Positions 10,273 to 23,110 of a DNA stretch of 37,406 bases are shown here, piece by piece. The translations under genes were made by a program, and so were the position numbers. Each line of letters begins with the position of its first letter. The stretch's first letter is position 1. This DNA comes from Fragilaria crotonensis. Taxonomy: Eukaryota > Bacillariophyta > Fragilariophyceae > Fragilariales > Fragilariaceae. The notes under the pieces were generated by a model. It had not been told where the DNA came from. It made no database searches and was given only the letters and a program-made list of their open reading frames with translations. The DNA lies in NCBI GenBank assembly GCA_022925895.1, contig JAKSYS010000619.1, forward strand, positions 1-37,406, given 5' to 3'.

Positions 10273-11152
10273 TCAAGGCTCGTGATGATGCCTTTGGAAA
10301 GGGTGGGGACTGTGGACTCGGAAGGGAGATGCTGTTGTGAGAATTGTATGAATCGGTTGGAACAAGGCACTGTACACAAGCCTGTAGTCTCTACCGGTAG
10401 TTGCAGAACCTAGGTCGTACTACAGTAGGAAGTAGGAAGTATTGTACAGTGTGGTACAGGTTGCGCCATGTATTGGAGTAGCACTGGTAAAAGTACTCCT
10501 ACGTTTCAAAAATCCGACGTCACAGTCGTCACCCCACGCAATTCATGATGAACCCGATGGAACGATGAAAGCAACAAACAGGAAAGAGGAACAAACAATC
10601 AGCCGTCCAGCCGTCACCGTCACTTCATTTCTTGCTAGTACTACAGTACGTCGTATACTACTCCGAGTACTCCAGTACTCCAGTGTACTTGTACTGTCGC
10701 AAGAAACGAAGATTTCCCAAAAATGGACGACAGCTCGCAATTGACAAACTCACCGTACCGGTACTCGTACCTGGTACTGGCGTAGGGGAATCCCGGATGG
10801 CAGCTGCCAGCTGCCAGCAGCACAGGCAGGGGCATGAGTCGTGGATACATCGACCTGGCTACGTCGTATTGGACTTGCAACTTGTACAAGATATGGGAAG
10901 ATGGGCGAGGGCGGGGATTATAAACGTGGAGGTGCACAAACAGTACTTGTACTGGATAATTCGACTCCGACACCTCCAGTGAAACATTGAAACAGCAACA
11001 CAGTTGTGTTAGGTGATTTCTTGGGGTCAGCCACATGATTTTTCCGGACTTCAATGACGAGAAATAGTTATTCAATGTCAGTCTCCAAAAATCTTTCAGA
11101 ACGAATGGAGCACCACTACACATGTGACTTGCCAACCTTTTCGCATTCAACA
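10273..11152. promoter_or_regulatory. Divergent intergenic region between thioesterase and scramblase copy 4
   Basis: These 880 bp separate two divergently transcribed genes and should contain both promoters. They are rich in GTAC/AGTACT palindromic tracts (about 10437-10500, 10637-10700, 10755-10785) and contain a GACGTCA bZIP-type half site near 10513. A long minus-strand frame (10641-11153) has no family resemblance and is not called. Confidence 0.45.
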
Positions 11153-12065
11153 ATGCGCGAGAAAATGGATCGCGGTAACGATATCTTGAAGGCTCACGTT
11201 AGTGATGCTCAGACAATGTCAATTCGTCAGACTCGTCGTGGTTGGCTTCAGGAGTGTCTTGGATGTGAGGCGCGCACCGAATTCAAGATATTCATCGGAG
11301 GGAATCAGATCGCTCATGCCTTGGAAGATGCCGACTGCTGCTGCCGATTATGTTGCTCTCAGATTCATCCATTTACTATGGTTGTCAAGGTACGTTGAAA
11401 GCATGCTGGAGGGGACATGGACATGGGAAGCACCGTGTTTCTATATTCGTAATGGGCTACAGTACTCTAGACTACCTGGGACAACAGTATTATAATGTGC
11501 GACAACAAGCAAGTACGAAAAAGCACCATGACACTGAACAACGACGCCTCACCAACAGGAAGCAAACACAGAGGCCGAGATGATCACCGTTGACCGTCCA
11601 TTCCGATGTTCCTTTGGCAGTTGCAAGTGCTGCTGCTACCAGGAGGCCACTGTCACATCTGGTGGACAGGAACTCGGCAGCATGAAGGAAGATTGTTTCT
11701 TGTGCGTACCGTCCTTCAAAATCATGGCACCGGATGGCAATCCTATCTACATGGTCCACCCTCCAACGTGCTGCTGCGGTTGCTGTGTCAACGGCTGCAC
11801 CGAAGGAAATCCATGCTGCGGAAGGGGTTGTTGCAAGGTTCCATTCCACGTCTTCCCTGCCAGTCAGGACGAGACGGACGGCGATGCTCCGTACGTAGGA
11901 AAGATTCTCAAAGCCCCCAAGTCCATTAGTGTTGAGGTTTTTACGGAGGCCAATGCCTTTGATGTCACCTTCCCAACTGGTGCTACTCCGCAAGAGAAGG
12001 GCTTGTTGATGGGAAGCGCCATCTTTATTAGTGCAAATTTCTTTGAAAATCAGCGACAACAATAA
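11153..12065 (+). CDS. Phospholipid scramblase family protein, array copy 4
   Basis: Exons 11153-11389 and 11559-12065 are joined over a 169-nt GTACGT...ACAG intron, the longest in the array; the product is about 247 residues. It is the most canonical member: EFKIFIGGNQIAHALEDADC followed by CCRLCC and IHPFTMVVK mirrors the PLSCR exon-junction region, and it lacks the Cys-rich insert of copies 1-3. MITVDRPFRC, SCKCCCYQ, a CCCGCCVNGC loop, GCCKVPFHVFPAS and GLLMGSAIFISANFF are present. The segment before the last box differs from the other copies (VEVFTEANAFDVTFP instead of RADIFAVQINFP). The decayed copies resemble this gene most, so it probably represents the older subfamily. The enlarged intron contains a TACT/GTAC-rich insertion. 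Confidence 0.87.
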
Positions 12066-12104
12066 TGCCCAGTTCCTCATGGCGTCGTAGTTGAAACTGT
12101 GAAC

Positions 12105-12350
12105 TGCTTCATGCCTCGAAGTCCCACGTCAACGACGCTCGGACGATGTTATTTCGTCATACACCTCGCTATTGTATCTTTCCTTACAATGTTGCTTTTG
12201 CGAGCATGTGCCACTTTTGTGAAACTACGGCCCTACTGAAATCATATCAGACAGAAATCCAGGTGTTCCCGTCGGAGAGAACCATGGCGCTAACTACCGG
12301 TAGCTTAGAACTACAATACTGAAGAATGCGCTGACTATCGGAAGGTAAGC
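12105..12350 (+). pseudogene. Exon-1 relic of a scramblase copy (relic 4)
   Basis: Only 40 bp after the stop of copy 4, a block resembling exon 1 (GCCTCGAAGTCCCACGTCAA, then a Cys-rich-like part and ATCCAGGTGTTCCCGTCGGA near 12255) can be recognised, followed by GGTAAG near 12341. Frames are broken and no exon 2 is found. It ends the array. Confidence 0.6.
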
Positions 12351-12624
12351 TCGTTCTCGTGATTTCGTTAATTTGAACGGAAATGATCAGACCGTCAGCC
12401 GTCGAGCATGGTCCTCAATCACTGCTCACGACGCAACTCTCGGGACACTAATACAGTACCAGGGTCCTCGAGTATACTAGCAGCACACTGACAGTTCAAC
12501 AACACTTCCGGGAAATGGAGTAGGGCTTCGGGTGCTATACCCAAGCGCACTTTCTTGCGACAGTTTGACCGCATAAACTGCCCTGCCTAATTGAACAGAG
12601 GAACCGCAGTCACATACCACAGAG
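12351..12624. other. Intergenic between array and BEACH gene
   Basis: This is the probable 3' region of the minus-strand BEACH gene and the end of the scramblase array. No gene or terminator structure could be supported. Confidence 0.4.
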
Positions 12625-15600
12625 TTAAGAACCGAAAACGTCGAGCTCTTCGTCACTTTTCGCATTCGGGTCCTCGCTCACCACAGTGATCAACCCATCG
12701 TGGGATCCAATAAACATGTATTGAGGAATTGGATTGAGATCGTCGGGTGTGAGAGATATGCAACGAATCGGGCCGTGCTTCGAGACATCAAGAATGGACT
12801 GTATCGATAGGTCCTTCATCAAACGAATCACAAGCTGACCTTTGTCACCGCCACTAACCAGAATCTCCCCGCCGCTGCAAATTTGGATATCGTGCAAATC
12901 TTCCTCCGCGTTGGAGGAACATAAGTGGACGTCGTTGACAGTGTAGACATGCAAACTTTGATCTTCCATATGTACAGCAAAGGTGCCATTACCTTCCAAA
13001 GCGATCTTTCTAGCTGCACAACCAGGAACTTTGGATTTTGGTATGATTGATCGAATGAACTCTCCGCGACGTATGGTGTGGACGCACACTACGCCACCGA
13101 GGTCTCCACTGACAACGACATCCAACTCTGATGACATGTCAAGGCAGGAGATGGGATAAGCGTGGCCCCACAGAATGTGGCATAGCTTCAGTAGGTTCCC
13201 ACTGTCATTAGGCACTCCAAGTGTAGTCTGTGTGTAGCCATCGCAGAGAGCCAGCGCCATATCAGAATGATCGACAACCCAAACACGGCATGTGGCATCC
13301 TGTCCTCCAGTCACCATGAGAGCCCCGTCTGTGCCCATGGTTAAGCATCGAATAGGGCCTTGGTGGCCTCCAAAGTCACTACACAGAAGTTTCAGGCCGT
13401 CTAGAGAATGCACCTTTACAGTGTCATCCCAATAACCACAACTCAACAAGTATGCGGATGCCTCGGCTTCTTTCGTTAGGTCGTTGGAGGATGTCAACCG
13501 AGCACTAGTGTGAACTTTCCTTCGGATACCTTCCGTGGTGGCTCCGCCTAGAGTCACTGCAAACGACCAACTACCAACTGTAAGAGACTCACCGACATCT
13601 GAGGAAGTTGGATCTACAGACGCTCGCTTAATGCCTGCCCGAGACACACTGAGATCAAGTTTCGCCAACAGCCTGTGCTTGTCCGCTTTGAAAACGAATT
13701 GGCGCTTGCTGTCCCTCGGCGATGGTGCGAACTTGTAGATGCCCACACTCATGTCTTCGTAAACGGCCACAATCGTATCCGTCAGAACCCGAATACTAGC
13801 AACTGCGCCTCTAGACTGCCGTGGACTAAACTGTTTCGAAGGAGTGTGGCAAAAAAGACGACGAAGAACGCTCTGCTAAAGCATCATTGAGTGAGAAGCG
13901 TGCAAGACAGAATGAGACCGCTTCTGTCGATGAACTTACGTCATAAAGGAGAGGCTTCCAGCGGTCATCAGCAGCGCACCTACAGGGGTGAGGGTCCCTT
14001 GTGATGAGCTGAGATGGAGTCTGGCCAAAATTTTGGATTTGGCTTTCTGTGGCTTTGCGTTCGAGCTCGTCGGTGATTTTGCTCATATCAATAGCGCCTT
14101 CGTACGAAAGATAGTGGAAAACATTGTGGGCAGCTTCTGCATTCGGACCTCGCTGCTTGAACCCAAAAATCAAGTCAATCCATAAGTTTAGATTTTGCGA
14201 CACATATTCAGACTCCAACGCCAGTCTGTGAACACGGATGAACTCGTGCGCAGAACCCTTTGCCCATGGCGGAAGGGCGACATCTGAAATGTTCCTGTTA
14301 TCTTGCGTTCGACCAAGAGGGAACTTGTTTGTGTTCACAAGAACCTCTGGGCAGGTGAATAACTCAGGTACAAGCTCCTTGACATCTGACGTTGAAGTCA
14401 TGCAGCTGACCCAACAACCGGCAATGTCGAAGAACAGTCGGTCTGGACAGTCGAATCTACCAGATTGTAGTTCAATCGCCATGCTTGAAAACGGTTCATG
14501 GCGGATGAGGTAGTGAAGGACGACTCCAGGAGACGAATAGTGACTGCCGTAAAGGAATCTTTCATTTTCTGCAAAACCGAAACTCTCCAATTCATTATAC
14601 CGTTCAATGAGGCATGCAAGTCGTTCCTCATTGAGAGCACCAACTGGTTTTGAGAGATCTCGGTAGACTCTTGAATCATTCAAGTCAATTGTTTCACTTG
14701 TGTAATCGGCGAGAACCCAGGGGAAAACAGGGTACTGAGTCACATCATTAAATGTGCGTCCTGCAATCTTATTCAAATGCATGAGGTACTCAAAGTTCGA
14801 AATTTTCCCTCGCCTCCATAGTTGAGAGACCTTTGATTTCTTAAAGACAACTCGAGGATTTAAAGATTTCGGGGACCATAAGAGAGGTACCTACAAAAAA
14901 GTAAGAGAGGGATATCGCTCAAGTAAGGGTGAATGGCGAAGTCAGGGCGATGGCACGTACCTTGCAGCTATTTCGAAGCTTTGCGTAAAAACGATCCCTC
15001 TCGCGTGCGCCAACTTTAAAGTTAACGAATAACTCAGTTCCATCAGCGAAGAAAAGTTCAATTGCTTGTGCGCGAAGCATGAACCGACGACCGTGCGCCT
15101 CTCGAAGTCTACTGAGCCTCCATCGCAAGCTTTTGCTAACTAGAGGCGTCTCTTTTTCCGAACCGTGGTCGATTTCTTTCGTCATTACGTTGATCGTGTC
15201 CCCGGTCTGGTGAAAGTAGAGTCCGTGAGAGGTGAGAAGCAATTTTCCAACCGATATTGTTCGAACAGTCACCAGCTCGATATCATCAAATCGAGCAACG
15301 ACTGACTCCATGTCAGTCCAGACAAAACTCTTCGCCCAAAGATCTTCGTCGACCACGGACTTATCAACGCTGTATTCTTCCACCTCCATGTCTTTTGCAG
15401 AAACAGGTTGCACCACGTTGGATTCCTCCACAGCCAATTCGACGACGGCATCGACGAGGTCGGTGCCATCTTTAGGCGCTGTGGGGTGGCTCGTGCTCTC
15501 ATCCATGCCAACGTCTTCGTCGTCCTCGATGATAGCGCCAGCTTTGTACGGAACATATGCAGCATTCCTCTTGACGACATCAACAAGGTTCTCTTGTTCT

Positions 15601-18600
15601 CGTTCTGCCTTCTTGCGTTGGCGTTCCTCGCGCTCTCGTTCAGCTCTCTCCCGCTCCAAGCCGAGCATAAGCTCATAGCTGGCATCTTCATGATCGTTGA
15701 AGTTTCTATTTCTCACCATCAAGATGTGACGCCCAAGACAATCTGGATGGTCGCCGAATTTCCAATGCGCATCATGGGATGTCCACGGGTCCAATACTTG
15801 CCGCTCGATCACTTCCCACCGATTCGCCGCACCGTTGGTACGATCGATAGAATTTCGAGCTGTCTCTGTGAGAGCGTTCCTATGGTGAAGCGAGAAACGT
15901 TTCACAGCCGCGTCACCATCGTACTCCAGGTCACGCACCAGGTCGGTTTCAGCCCAATTCTTTTGGTCGTCTAGGTAGATTTTGAATGGACCATCTAGCG
16001 CTCGGTTGAAATCAACGACATTCTGTGACGATTCAAATGCAAGCTCCTTCACCGCCAGAAATCCTCTATTAGACGCTCTCTTGTTTTGGTATGGCTGTCC
16101 GTTGGCAACTTGATCAGGAATGCAAAGATCACCTTTGCGATCGATATCATGGTAGCTCCTTACCCACTGAGAATGCAGAAATTCGCGGACCACTGTCTCC
16201 TGGGAGAGCGGTCGTTTTCCTACTTCCTGCTGCGGATCCTTATTAGATTCCAGGCTATCTTGAAGCGCTTCAAACGCTTGGAAGGAAAGAGCAGCGCGTA
16301 ACACCTCATTTCGTCCTCTATAGGCAGTCACAACAATTTCTCTCAGTTCAAACGATACCCGGAGCAATCTCCGATCGTACTTCCTTCTCGCATCTTCATC
16401 GTGAAAATATTTTGACAGCGGGGACGATTCGATCTCAGACAAAACTGCTGAACATCTAGCAAGAGCCCTGTGGCAGTGGAGGACGACTGCAAGGAGCAGA
16501 CGATCTAAGGGAGCTGTGAGGTCGTGGAACGCGGCCGAATAACCAGCCAATGCAACAGATTCGCGGATGAGCTCCAACGACCAGTGCATGAAGCATCGAA
16601 GCCTACTGCAACATTGCAGGCACTTGATGCTGCTTGGCTCGAGATTGCACAGAAGAACAAGGGACAATCGAATCAAAGACGCCAAAATGGGGCCTTGTGA
16701 TACACCGAGTCGCGCTTCGTTGCTTCGCACGAGCGCAAGACCGTGGAGCTGTGAAATTGGCAGAGACGCGTCGAGTGAATCAGGAAAGATAAATGCGTCG
16801 AGAAGGGATAGTGTCTGGGCAGAGAGACACACGCTAATCCGACGATATCGATCTTGCGCCGAGAGCCCGCCGTAGGCTGCGGCCCCATTGCTAAGAGACT
16901 TGATATACTCAGCTGCATTCAAGGCAGTGATGTTCGTATCTGGCAACCTAATTCCGTAGAGCCCGCCGCTCACGGGATCTACAGAGGCCCCGGGCTGATT
17001 CCGATAATCGAAAATGTCCCCCAAGCCAAAACCACTCTTTGCTACAACACAGGATGCAATAACTGCCAAATGACGAAGACCGTGCCATTGCTTCAGCGCA
17101 AAAGAAGCATCAATACTGCTATTCGACCCTTTCGCAAGGATTGCTTCAGTCACCATTCTTGCACTTTCCTTCAACAGCCAATTTGAATCCTTTCCGTGTA
17201 TGCCTCCAGTGTCGATAGAGCTTACAGTCCCTTTGTCAATGAGATCCCATAGTAGGTGATTAAGAACCATGCAAAAGACATCGTGCCCATTAACGCAAAC
17301 TCTTTCCAGAGACGCCGCCTGTTCCACAGCATTGATACCCTGAGTTGCGCCTGTGAGTATGTTTCTACACCTGGAAGCATCATTCAAAAGTCTGATCTTA
17401 CCTTCTCTCCCCCTTGACGAAAGCAGTAGCCCAGCAGTGTGCAATACAGCTTCAGGGACAAATTGAACCTCGTTTCCAGATGAATGTGATTGCCGGGAGT
17501 TGATACGGATGGATCTCCCGCTGCAGGGAGCTCTTCAGTTTGAACTTCCTTCAAGCCCGAGTGCACGCTGTCCACAGTTTCATTGGGGTCCATCATTTCA
17601 GAAGTTGATGCACGAGCGTCATACTTCGCATTGATCTCCTCAAGACAGTCCGAGATCACATGGAAGAGGGATGGTTGCCAGTCGGGATCTTCTACCAAAA
17701 TTTGTACGTTGGAAGTGCAGGTGTACGTCAAGGTAACGAGTTCCATGAGCCATTTGTCTTTCCAAGTACTTGGTAGGAATCGTAGCAAACGAAGAACCAT
17801 ATTGATTCCCAAATTCTTGCGCAGTCGTTTCCCAGCTACAGACTTCATTTCGAACAAGAAATCCTGGTCGTGCTTAAGACTGAGTCGGTACCCAATCTGA
17901 AGGACTTTGTCCGGGATAACGAGCTGTTCCATCAATGATTCAGTTGTATCCCGCGGCCCAATATCTTGGACCAACATATAGTTCAATGCTACGTGCGTGT
18001 GCCTTCCCATCCTAGCCCGGTAACGCTTCAAAAGATGCCAAAGAAGCTTGTAAACGATTTCGAAGGTTACGTGCTTGCCTGGATGCATGACAGTCGACAG
18101 AACCTGACCACCAATTGCGGTTGTAAGAGACTTTCCGACGCTTGTGAATGTTGCCGATACTTTCCTGGTGGTCTTCCCGATTGCATGTCCACTTCCCCTT
18201 CCAGCCTCTTCCTTGTTCTCATCCTGAACAACGTAAAGCAGCATGTCTGCTTTTGACGTGATTGCATCCATAACATCGGCCAGACACCTAATACCGACAG
18301 ATCTCATCTCATCATCGAACGTGTTAACGAGAGTGGAAAGGATCCAGCCAAGGAGGGCCTGAGGACCACCGCAACATGAACCAAGACTAGATATTAGATC
18401 AAGGTTGATGGGTCTGGCCTTCAGTAGCACACTGAGAATTGTGCTGGCCTTGATGTTTGCTTGGTGCCGCTCATACCGCGTCCCGTCTCTTATGTTTGGA
18501 TCAAAGCCTGCTTGGCTCTGACGCGACGCTTCTTCCCATTCATAATCCGCATTGAATGAAATATAGTTCACCAATGCTGAGAGCTGCGTTGGCGTCGTGC

Positions 18601-21600
18601 TGGATTGCAGTATCGTGGCAATCATACCGAGGATAACGTCGATTGCATGCCGGCGCTCTTGTACTGTGAGAGTAGTTTCTTGTCGAAGTCCAGATGCTTC
18701 GCTTCTATCGAATAGCTCCGTTGTTGGCTCGAGAGTGAATGCCGAATGTTCCGCCTATAAAAGTGTGAGCTCGTCGTCGTTTTAACCTTTTCACATTGTA
18801 TAGAAAGCGTACCTTTGTCTCGCCAACGTCGGTGTACAAGTGCAGGAGTTCCACAAGTGGTCTCACACCAACAGTATTTCGAACTTTCTGAGGGGTGACA
18901 TTGGTTAACGATGAGAGCACGGGAAGCAATGTCGGATAAAGGGACATTCCTACAGGTAGGGACGCGCCCCCGAACCAGAGAGGCATATTGAAAAGAAGGC
19001 GGGAGAACACGGTGTTTTCCAGTGCCGCATAGTGCTCACAAGCGAGACGTAGTTCAAGAAGTGAATCCACCAGGAGGTTTGTCAGACTTGGGGTCGTTCT
19101 GACCACGCTGACTATACTTTGGCCGGACGCACCCAATTCTTTGTTTTGCAAAAGCAGCTGCTCCAAGATGTCGATCCCACCGCACCTCATCATCTCTCTT
19201 GCATTTTTATCATGACTACGAAGAAATGCCGCCATCATGGAAAGCAGAGACGGTACAATCGATGTTGAAGCATGGAAACAATAATCGGTGGACCGGTCCG
19301 CCTCTTGGTTCGGATGTTTCCAGTGTCGCTCAATCTCCCCGGATAACAGAGTGTTAGCGATTGGGAGGAGAGTTTGTACGCCTCCAACGCTTGCAATCAC
19401 ATCCTTTATCCCATCGACACATGATGCTTGGACAACATTGGAATCCATGGTAGCGTGAGCGCCAGAATGCAAATCTATTGCAACCGAGCCCTCCACTCTC
19501 TTTGGATCCCAAACCAAGAAGAGCTTCGAATGCAAGGCTGTCCTCGATAGTTCGGGAAGCACATCATTTTCGGAATCGTCAGCGTCACTCAGGTCGATAA
19601 CAGACGATGTCCATCTTTGCAATCTCGGAATCTTCTCCTGAGCCATGACGACTTCATCGGCATCGACACTATTCAATTCCACGACTGCTTTCCCTGGCTG
19701 GTTTTTGGAATCCCAGTTGTCATCATTCAGGAGGCTCTTTTTCACAAGCTTCTGTCGAGTTCCTGCTGTGATGTGACAAAGAGCCTTCAGCGTTGCATCG
19801 GAAAGACAGTCGCTGAAGAGATATAACGCTCCGGTTTGACCTTCAAACTGCGCTCCAAACTGAACTGTCAACGAAGTTGTATTTGTCTTTCCAATCTGAA
19901 GTCCAGATAGGAAGGACTTGGGTGGCGATAATGCATTCTCGGCACCAGTAATATTGGGGAATCTTAGACTTTCCGTCTGCATAAGCTTCCCATCCAAGAA
20001 GATAGATAACTGCTGCCTCGCTGACAGTGAGAAAACACCTTTAAGTCGTGAACGAGTATGACGGACTCCCAAGTGGTACCACACCCGAGGAAGGAGCACG
20101 CAATTGCTAACGATGACTCGTTCCACTTCTTCGCTATCGGCATCCCGCACCGTGACAACGATGACGGCCGCTGCTTGGTCGTTTTCAAGCGGCATGAGAG
20201 AAACATCGATGCCGGCTCCTTGAGGAGATGCGATCGACACTAACGTAGGATTCACATTTTGATCAAACGTTTCGCAACGAAACCAAACAGCCGCACCGAA
20301 ATCATTCCGAAATGGCCAATGTGGAAGCGACGTAATTTTTCGCGACATACCATCGGCACTTTTTCCGAATGTAAAGAAGTATTTTGGGCTTGCTTTTCCT
20401 ACCAATGACGAAGACTGCGAATCACCTTCTGCGGCAGCTGTCAACGCTTTGACCAGCAGCACTCGATCCAGAAAATCCTTCGATTTCACGGGTTGTCCCG
20501 CAGCTTGTAACATTCGCAGAACTTCACATACAGCAACACCTGCTGTGCTTACCAGGCCAATCAACGTAATCACCGGAGGCAGCAAATACTGATGATTCCC
20601 TTGCACAGCATCTAGAAGGTCCAAGAGTACCGATACAGCTGGCTTTCCTTCCCAGACACCTCCGGCTCTAAATCGCACAAACGCATACACTTGGTCCAAC
20701 CGCTTTGATGTCGCTTGCTTCCCAGATGGCTGAGGCATTCGTTCCACGCACCACAACTGCTCCTTTCGACGCCTGTCGATCGCCTCTCTCGACTCTCTAA
20801 CTTTCTGAATGCGGTCATGAGTCGCCTTTTGAAGGTCATTCAATTTCGCATCGGATTCTGAAACGCCAGGCAGATGTGATTCTTGGCGGCTTGCACTGCT
20901 TGTGGCAATAGTACTATCACGCGATTCCACATCATCATCACGCTCCCACTTCATATTTAGCGTGCAGTCTCGATCATATTCCGCATCCGTTCGGTTCGTC
21001 AACAGTCGAATAAGAATGCGAAAGAAAGCCCGATGAAATGCTGGAGGAAGGTGCAACAAATGTCGATGACTCCGCAGAATTTTGACGACCGCTTCTTTGT
21101 GAGGAGATGGCATGGATATCAGAGCATCCATTGGCAACGCCACCGCCTCCTTAGCTGAAGGGCCCGAGTGTTCCATCTCGAGTATCTTTTCAACGCTTTC
21201 CATGCTTGGACATGGGGTGCAAAACGTGGCAAACACAGAATGCAGGAGAAAGGCGTTGTCATCAGGAACAGTCGATGATATTCTGATCGCATTTGAGAAC
21301 TGGTCTGGCATTTGAAAATCGTTCCCCGATCGGGATAAGTAGAGAGTACGAATGATGGCTACCTCGGATTGCTCCCAGAGAGTCCGCAAACACTCGACTG
21401 ATAATGTGAGCGCCCCACATGCTTGTAGAATCGCTTCTACAGTGTCAGGTATTGTTTCTACAGCACTTGGTACCTCCGCGTTTTGTTCTGGTTCGTCGTC
21501 TGTCGCTGGGACAGGCTCCGGCACGGTCGTAAATGGGGAACGTTCCCATTCTCGGGCCGATTCACCGAAACTCCCGTCGGATAGTACGGACGACCGAATA

Positions 21601-22040
21601 TCCGCAGCATTGATTGATTTTCCTCTGGACAAGAGTTTGGTCCTCTGGTCACACGCCGTGACGGTCGCTTCGATGGATTCCGATTCCATGTACGCATCTT
21701 CCGACATGGCCGGAACACGAGATTGTGATTCAAACTCTGCCAAATTGCGCGATGAACCATCATCATCTTCACCGTATTCGGAACACTCTGGTGACAAGAT
21801 ACTATCACTTCGCTGATTGAATGCGGCCTGGGCAACTGCACTCGCCGCGGCACGGGCAATTGTTTCGGCAAGCATGGACGCGGATGCCGATTCATCCTTA
21901 TCCACGTTTGTCGATTCATCACTATCCTTGCTGCTGCCGTTGCTGCCGTTGCTGCCGTTGCTGCCATCTCTGCTGATCCTACTGCTGATGCTGGCATCCT
22001 CGGATGGTCCAATCTCATCATGATCTGCTGTGGAATCCAT
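12625..22040 (-). CDS. BEACH-WD40 protein (neurobeachin/LRBA-like)
   Basis: Five exons: 22040-18813, 18754-17402, 17339-14961, 14890-13940 and 13875-12625, with introns of 58, 62, 70 and 64 nt, all GT-AG and phase 0; the product is about 3,053 residues. Domains in order: an acidic, Ser-rich N-terminus with an SNG repeat; a ConA/LamG-like domain at about 553-747; a long alpha-solenoid region; a charged coiled coil (ERERAEREREERQRKKAERE, about 2085-2115); a PH-BEACH domain at about 2190-2320; the BEACH domain at about 2340-2630 (NFEYLMHLNKIAGRTFNDV, YPVFPWVLADY, NLWIDLIFGFKQRG, FGQTPSQL); and WD40 repeats to the end. Proteins of this class are scaffolds in vesicle and membrane traffic. The second intron's acceptor at 17340 is the least certain: it was chosen because CCAG at 17371 would put a stop in frame. 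The start ATG opens the long exon 1 frame. The order matches the neurobeachin group rather than LYST or WDFY3. Confidence 0.9.
21930..21965. repeat. 9-bp coding minisatellite (SNG repeat)
   Basis: About three and a half copies of a GCTGCCGTT-type unit on the + strand encode Ser-Asn-Gly repeats in the disordered N-terminus of the BEACH protein. The repeat is in frame, so length changes would be tolerated. Confidence 0.8.
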
Positions 22041-22574
22041 TAAGCTTCAAATGTCTATTTTGAGGAATTGAATGACAACAATCAACAAATCCCATTCCCT
22101 TGCTGCAGTGCAATGAATGCGTAGGAGGTCAGGTCCATGATCCCTGTCGTTGGTCATTGACAGGACTACTGGTAGGATACCGAGAGCTTGTACTGTACCG
22201 TTGACATGCACATCGTGTGTCTTGGGTGTCTTGTGTCGGAGTCGGCATGCGTACTGTACATTGTACTTTTACGGAGTAGTAGCACTGTTCTAGAATACGA
22301 GCACTCCAGTGCAGTTTATGTGTACCTTAACCTTAACAAGCCCACAATCAGGTTTTCGTTCTCTACTGCTACTAATGCCATGCTTACTACAGTTCAATGC
22401 CTACCGTGCCAGGTGTAGGAGTACGGAGGACTAAGTAGGTCTACTGGCATGTGCCGCCGTTACGCCACTTTTCATATGAGTACAAGGCACAAGTACCAAC
22501 TATATGACTATAAGCATCCACACGGAAGCAGCACAGCACACCCCAAACGAAATAATACAACAACATTTGATACG
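22041..22574. promoter_or_regulatory. Divergent promoter region of BEACH and BolA genes
   Basis: These 534 bp lie between two head-to-head start codons and must hold both promoters. GTAC/AGTACT-type tracts recur at about 22187-22320, with no clear TATA box. No other gene is seen. Confidence 0.5.
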
Positions 22575-23110
22575 ATGACAACAACGATAGTTGAAAAGGT
22601 GAAGGAAAAGGTGCGTTGAGCTACAGTCACAGGACGAATGAAAGAAGTGTTCGATTGTTGTATTGTTGTAATCAGACGGCTAACGTTGGAGATCACTGAA
22701 GATTATATTGGGCTTACTTTGATCAATCTTGTGGGTACTTGTCACAGTACTCTGCCGTGCGCAACACTTCATATCAGCTTCCCTCGTTTCGTTGTTATAT
22801 ATACTTTGTAACACAACCATACTTATCAACACACTCGTACGACTCGACCCAAATTATATATTGCGCACAACAGATGCAATCGCAGCTCCATGCGCAGCAT
22901 GTGGAATGCGTGGACGTTTCGGACAATGGTTGTGATGGTGGTGCCAAGTTGGAACTGTTGGTAGTGAGCTCCCTCTTCGAAGGGAAAGCTCCATTGGCAC
23001 GTCATCGTTTGGTCAATACTGCAGTATCAGAATTGATGGATGGCATTCATGCCCTCACTATCCAGGCTTGGACACCCGCACAGTATGAAGCTAAACAGCA
23101 ATCGTTGTGA
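22575..23110 (+). CDS. BOLA2: BolA-like protein (BolA2 type)
   Basis: Exon 1 is 22575-22610 (12 codons, MTTTIVEKVKEK) and exon 2 is 22874-23110, joined over a 263-nt GTGCGT...ACAG intron, phase 0; the product is 90 residues, against about 86 for animal BOLA2. Exon 2 aligns end to end with BolA2: QLHAQHVECVDVSD, a loop with one Cys (NGCDG), LLVVSSLFEGKAPLARHRLV with the invariant His, then IHALTIQAWTP. Cytosolic BolA2 proteins pair with CGFS monothiol glutaredoxins (Grx3/4) through a glutathione-bound [2Fe-2S] cluster and take part in iron sensing and Fe-S trafficking; here the Cys and His ligand positions are kept. No targeting peptide is visible. The tiny first exon restores the N-terminal helix that exon 2 alone lacks. 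Confidence 0.87.

Noticed and set aside
10641-11153. 170-codon minus-strand open frame upstream of scramblase copy 4
   Set aside because: No family resemblance; it covers the expected promoter and the GTAC-rich repeat tracts.
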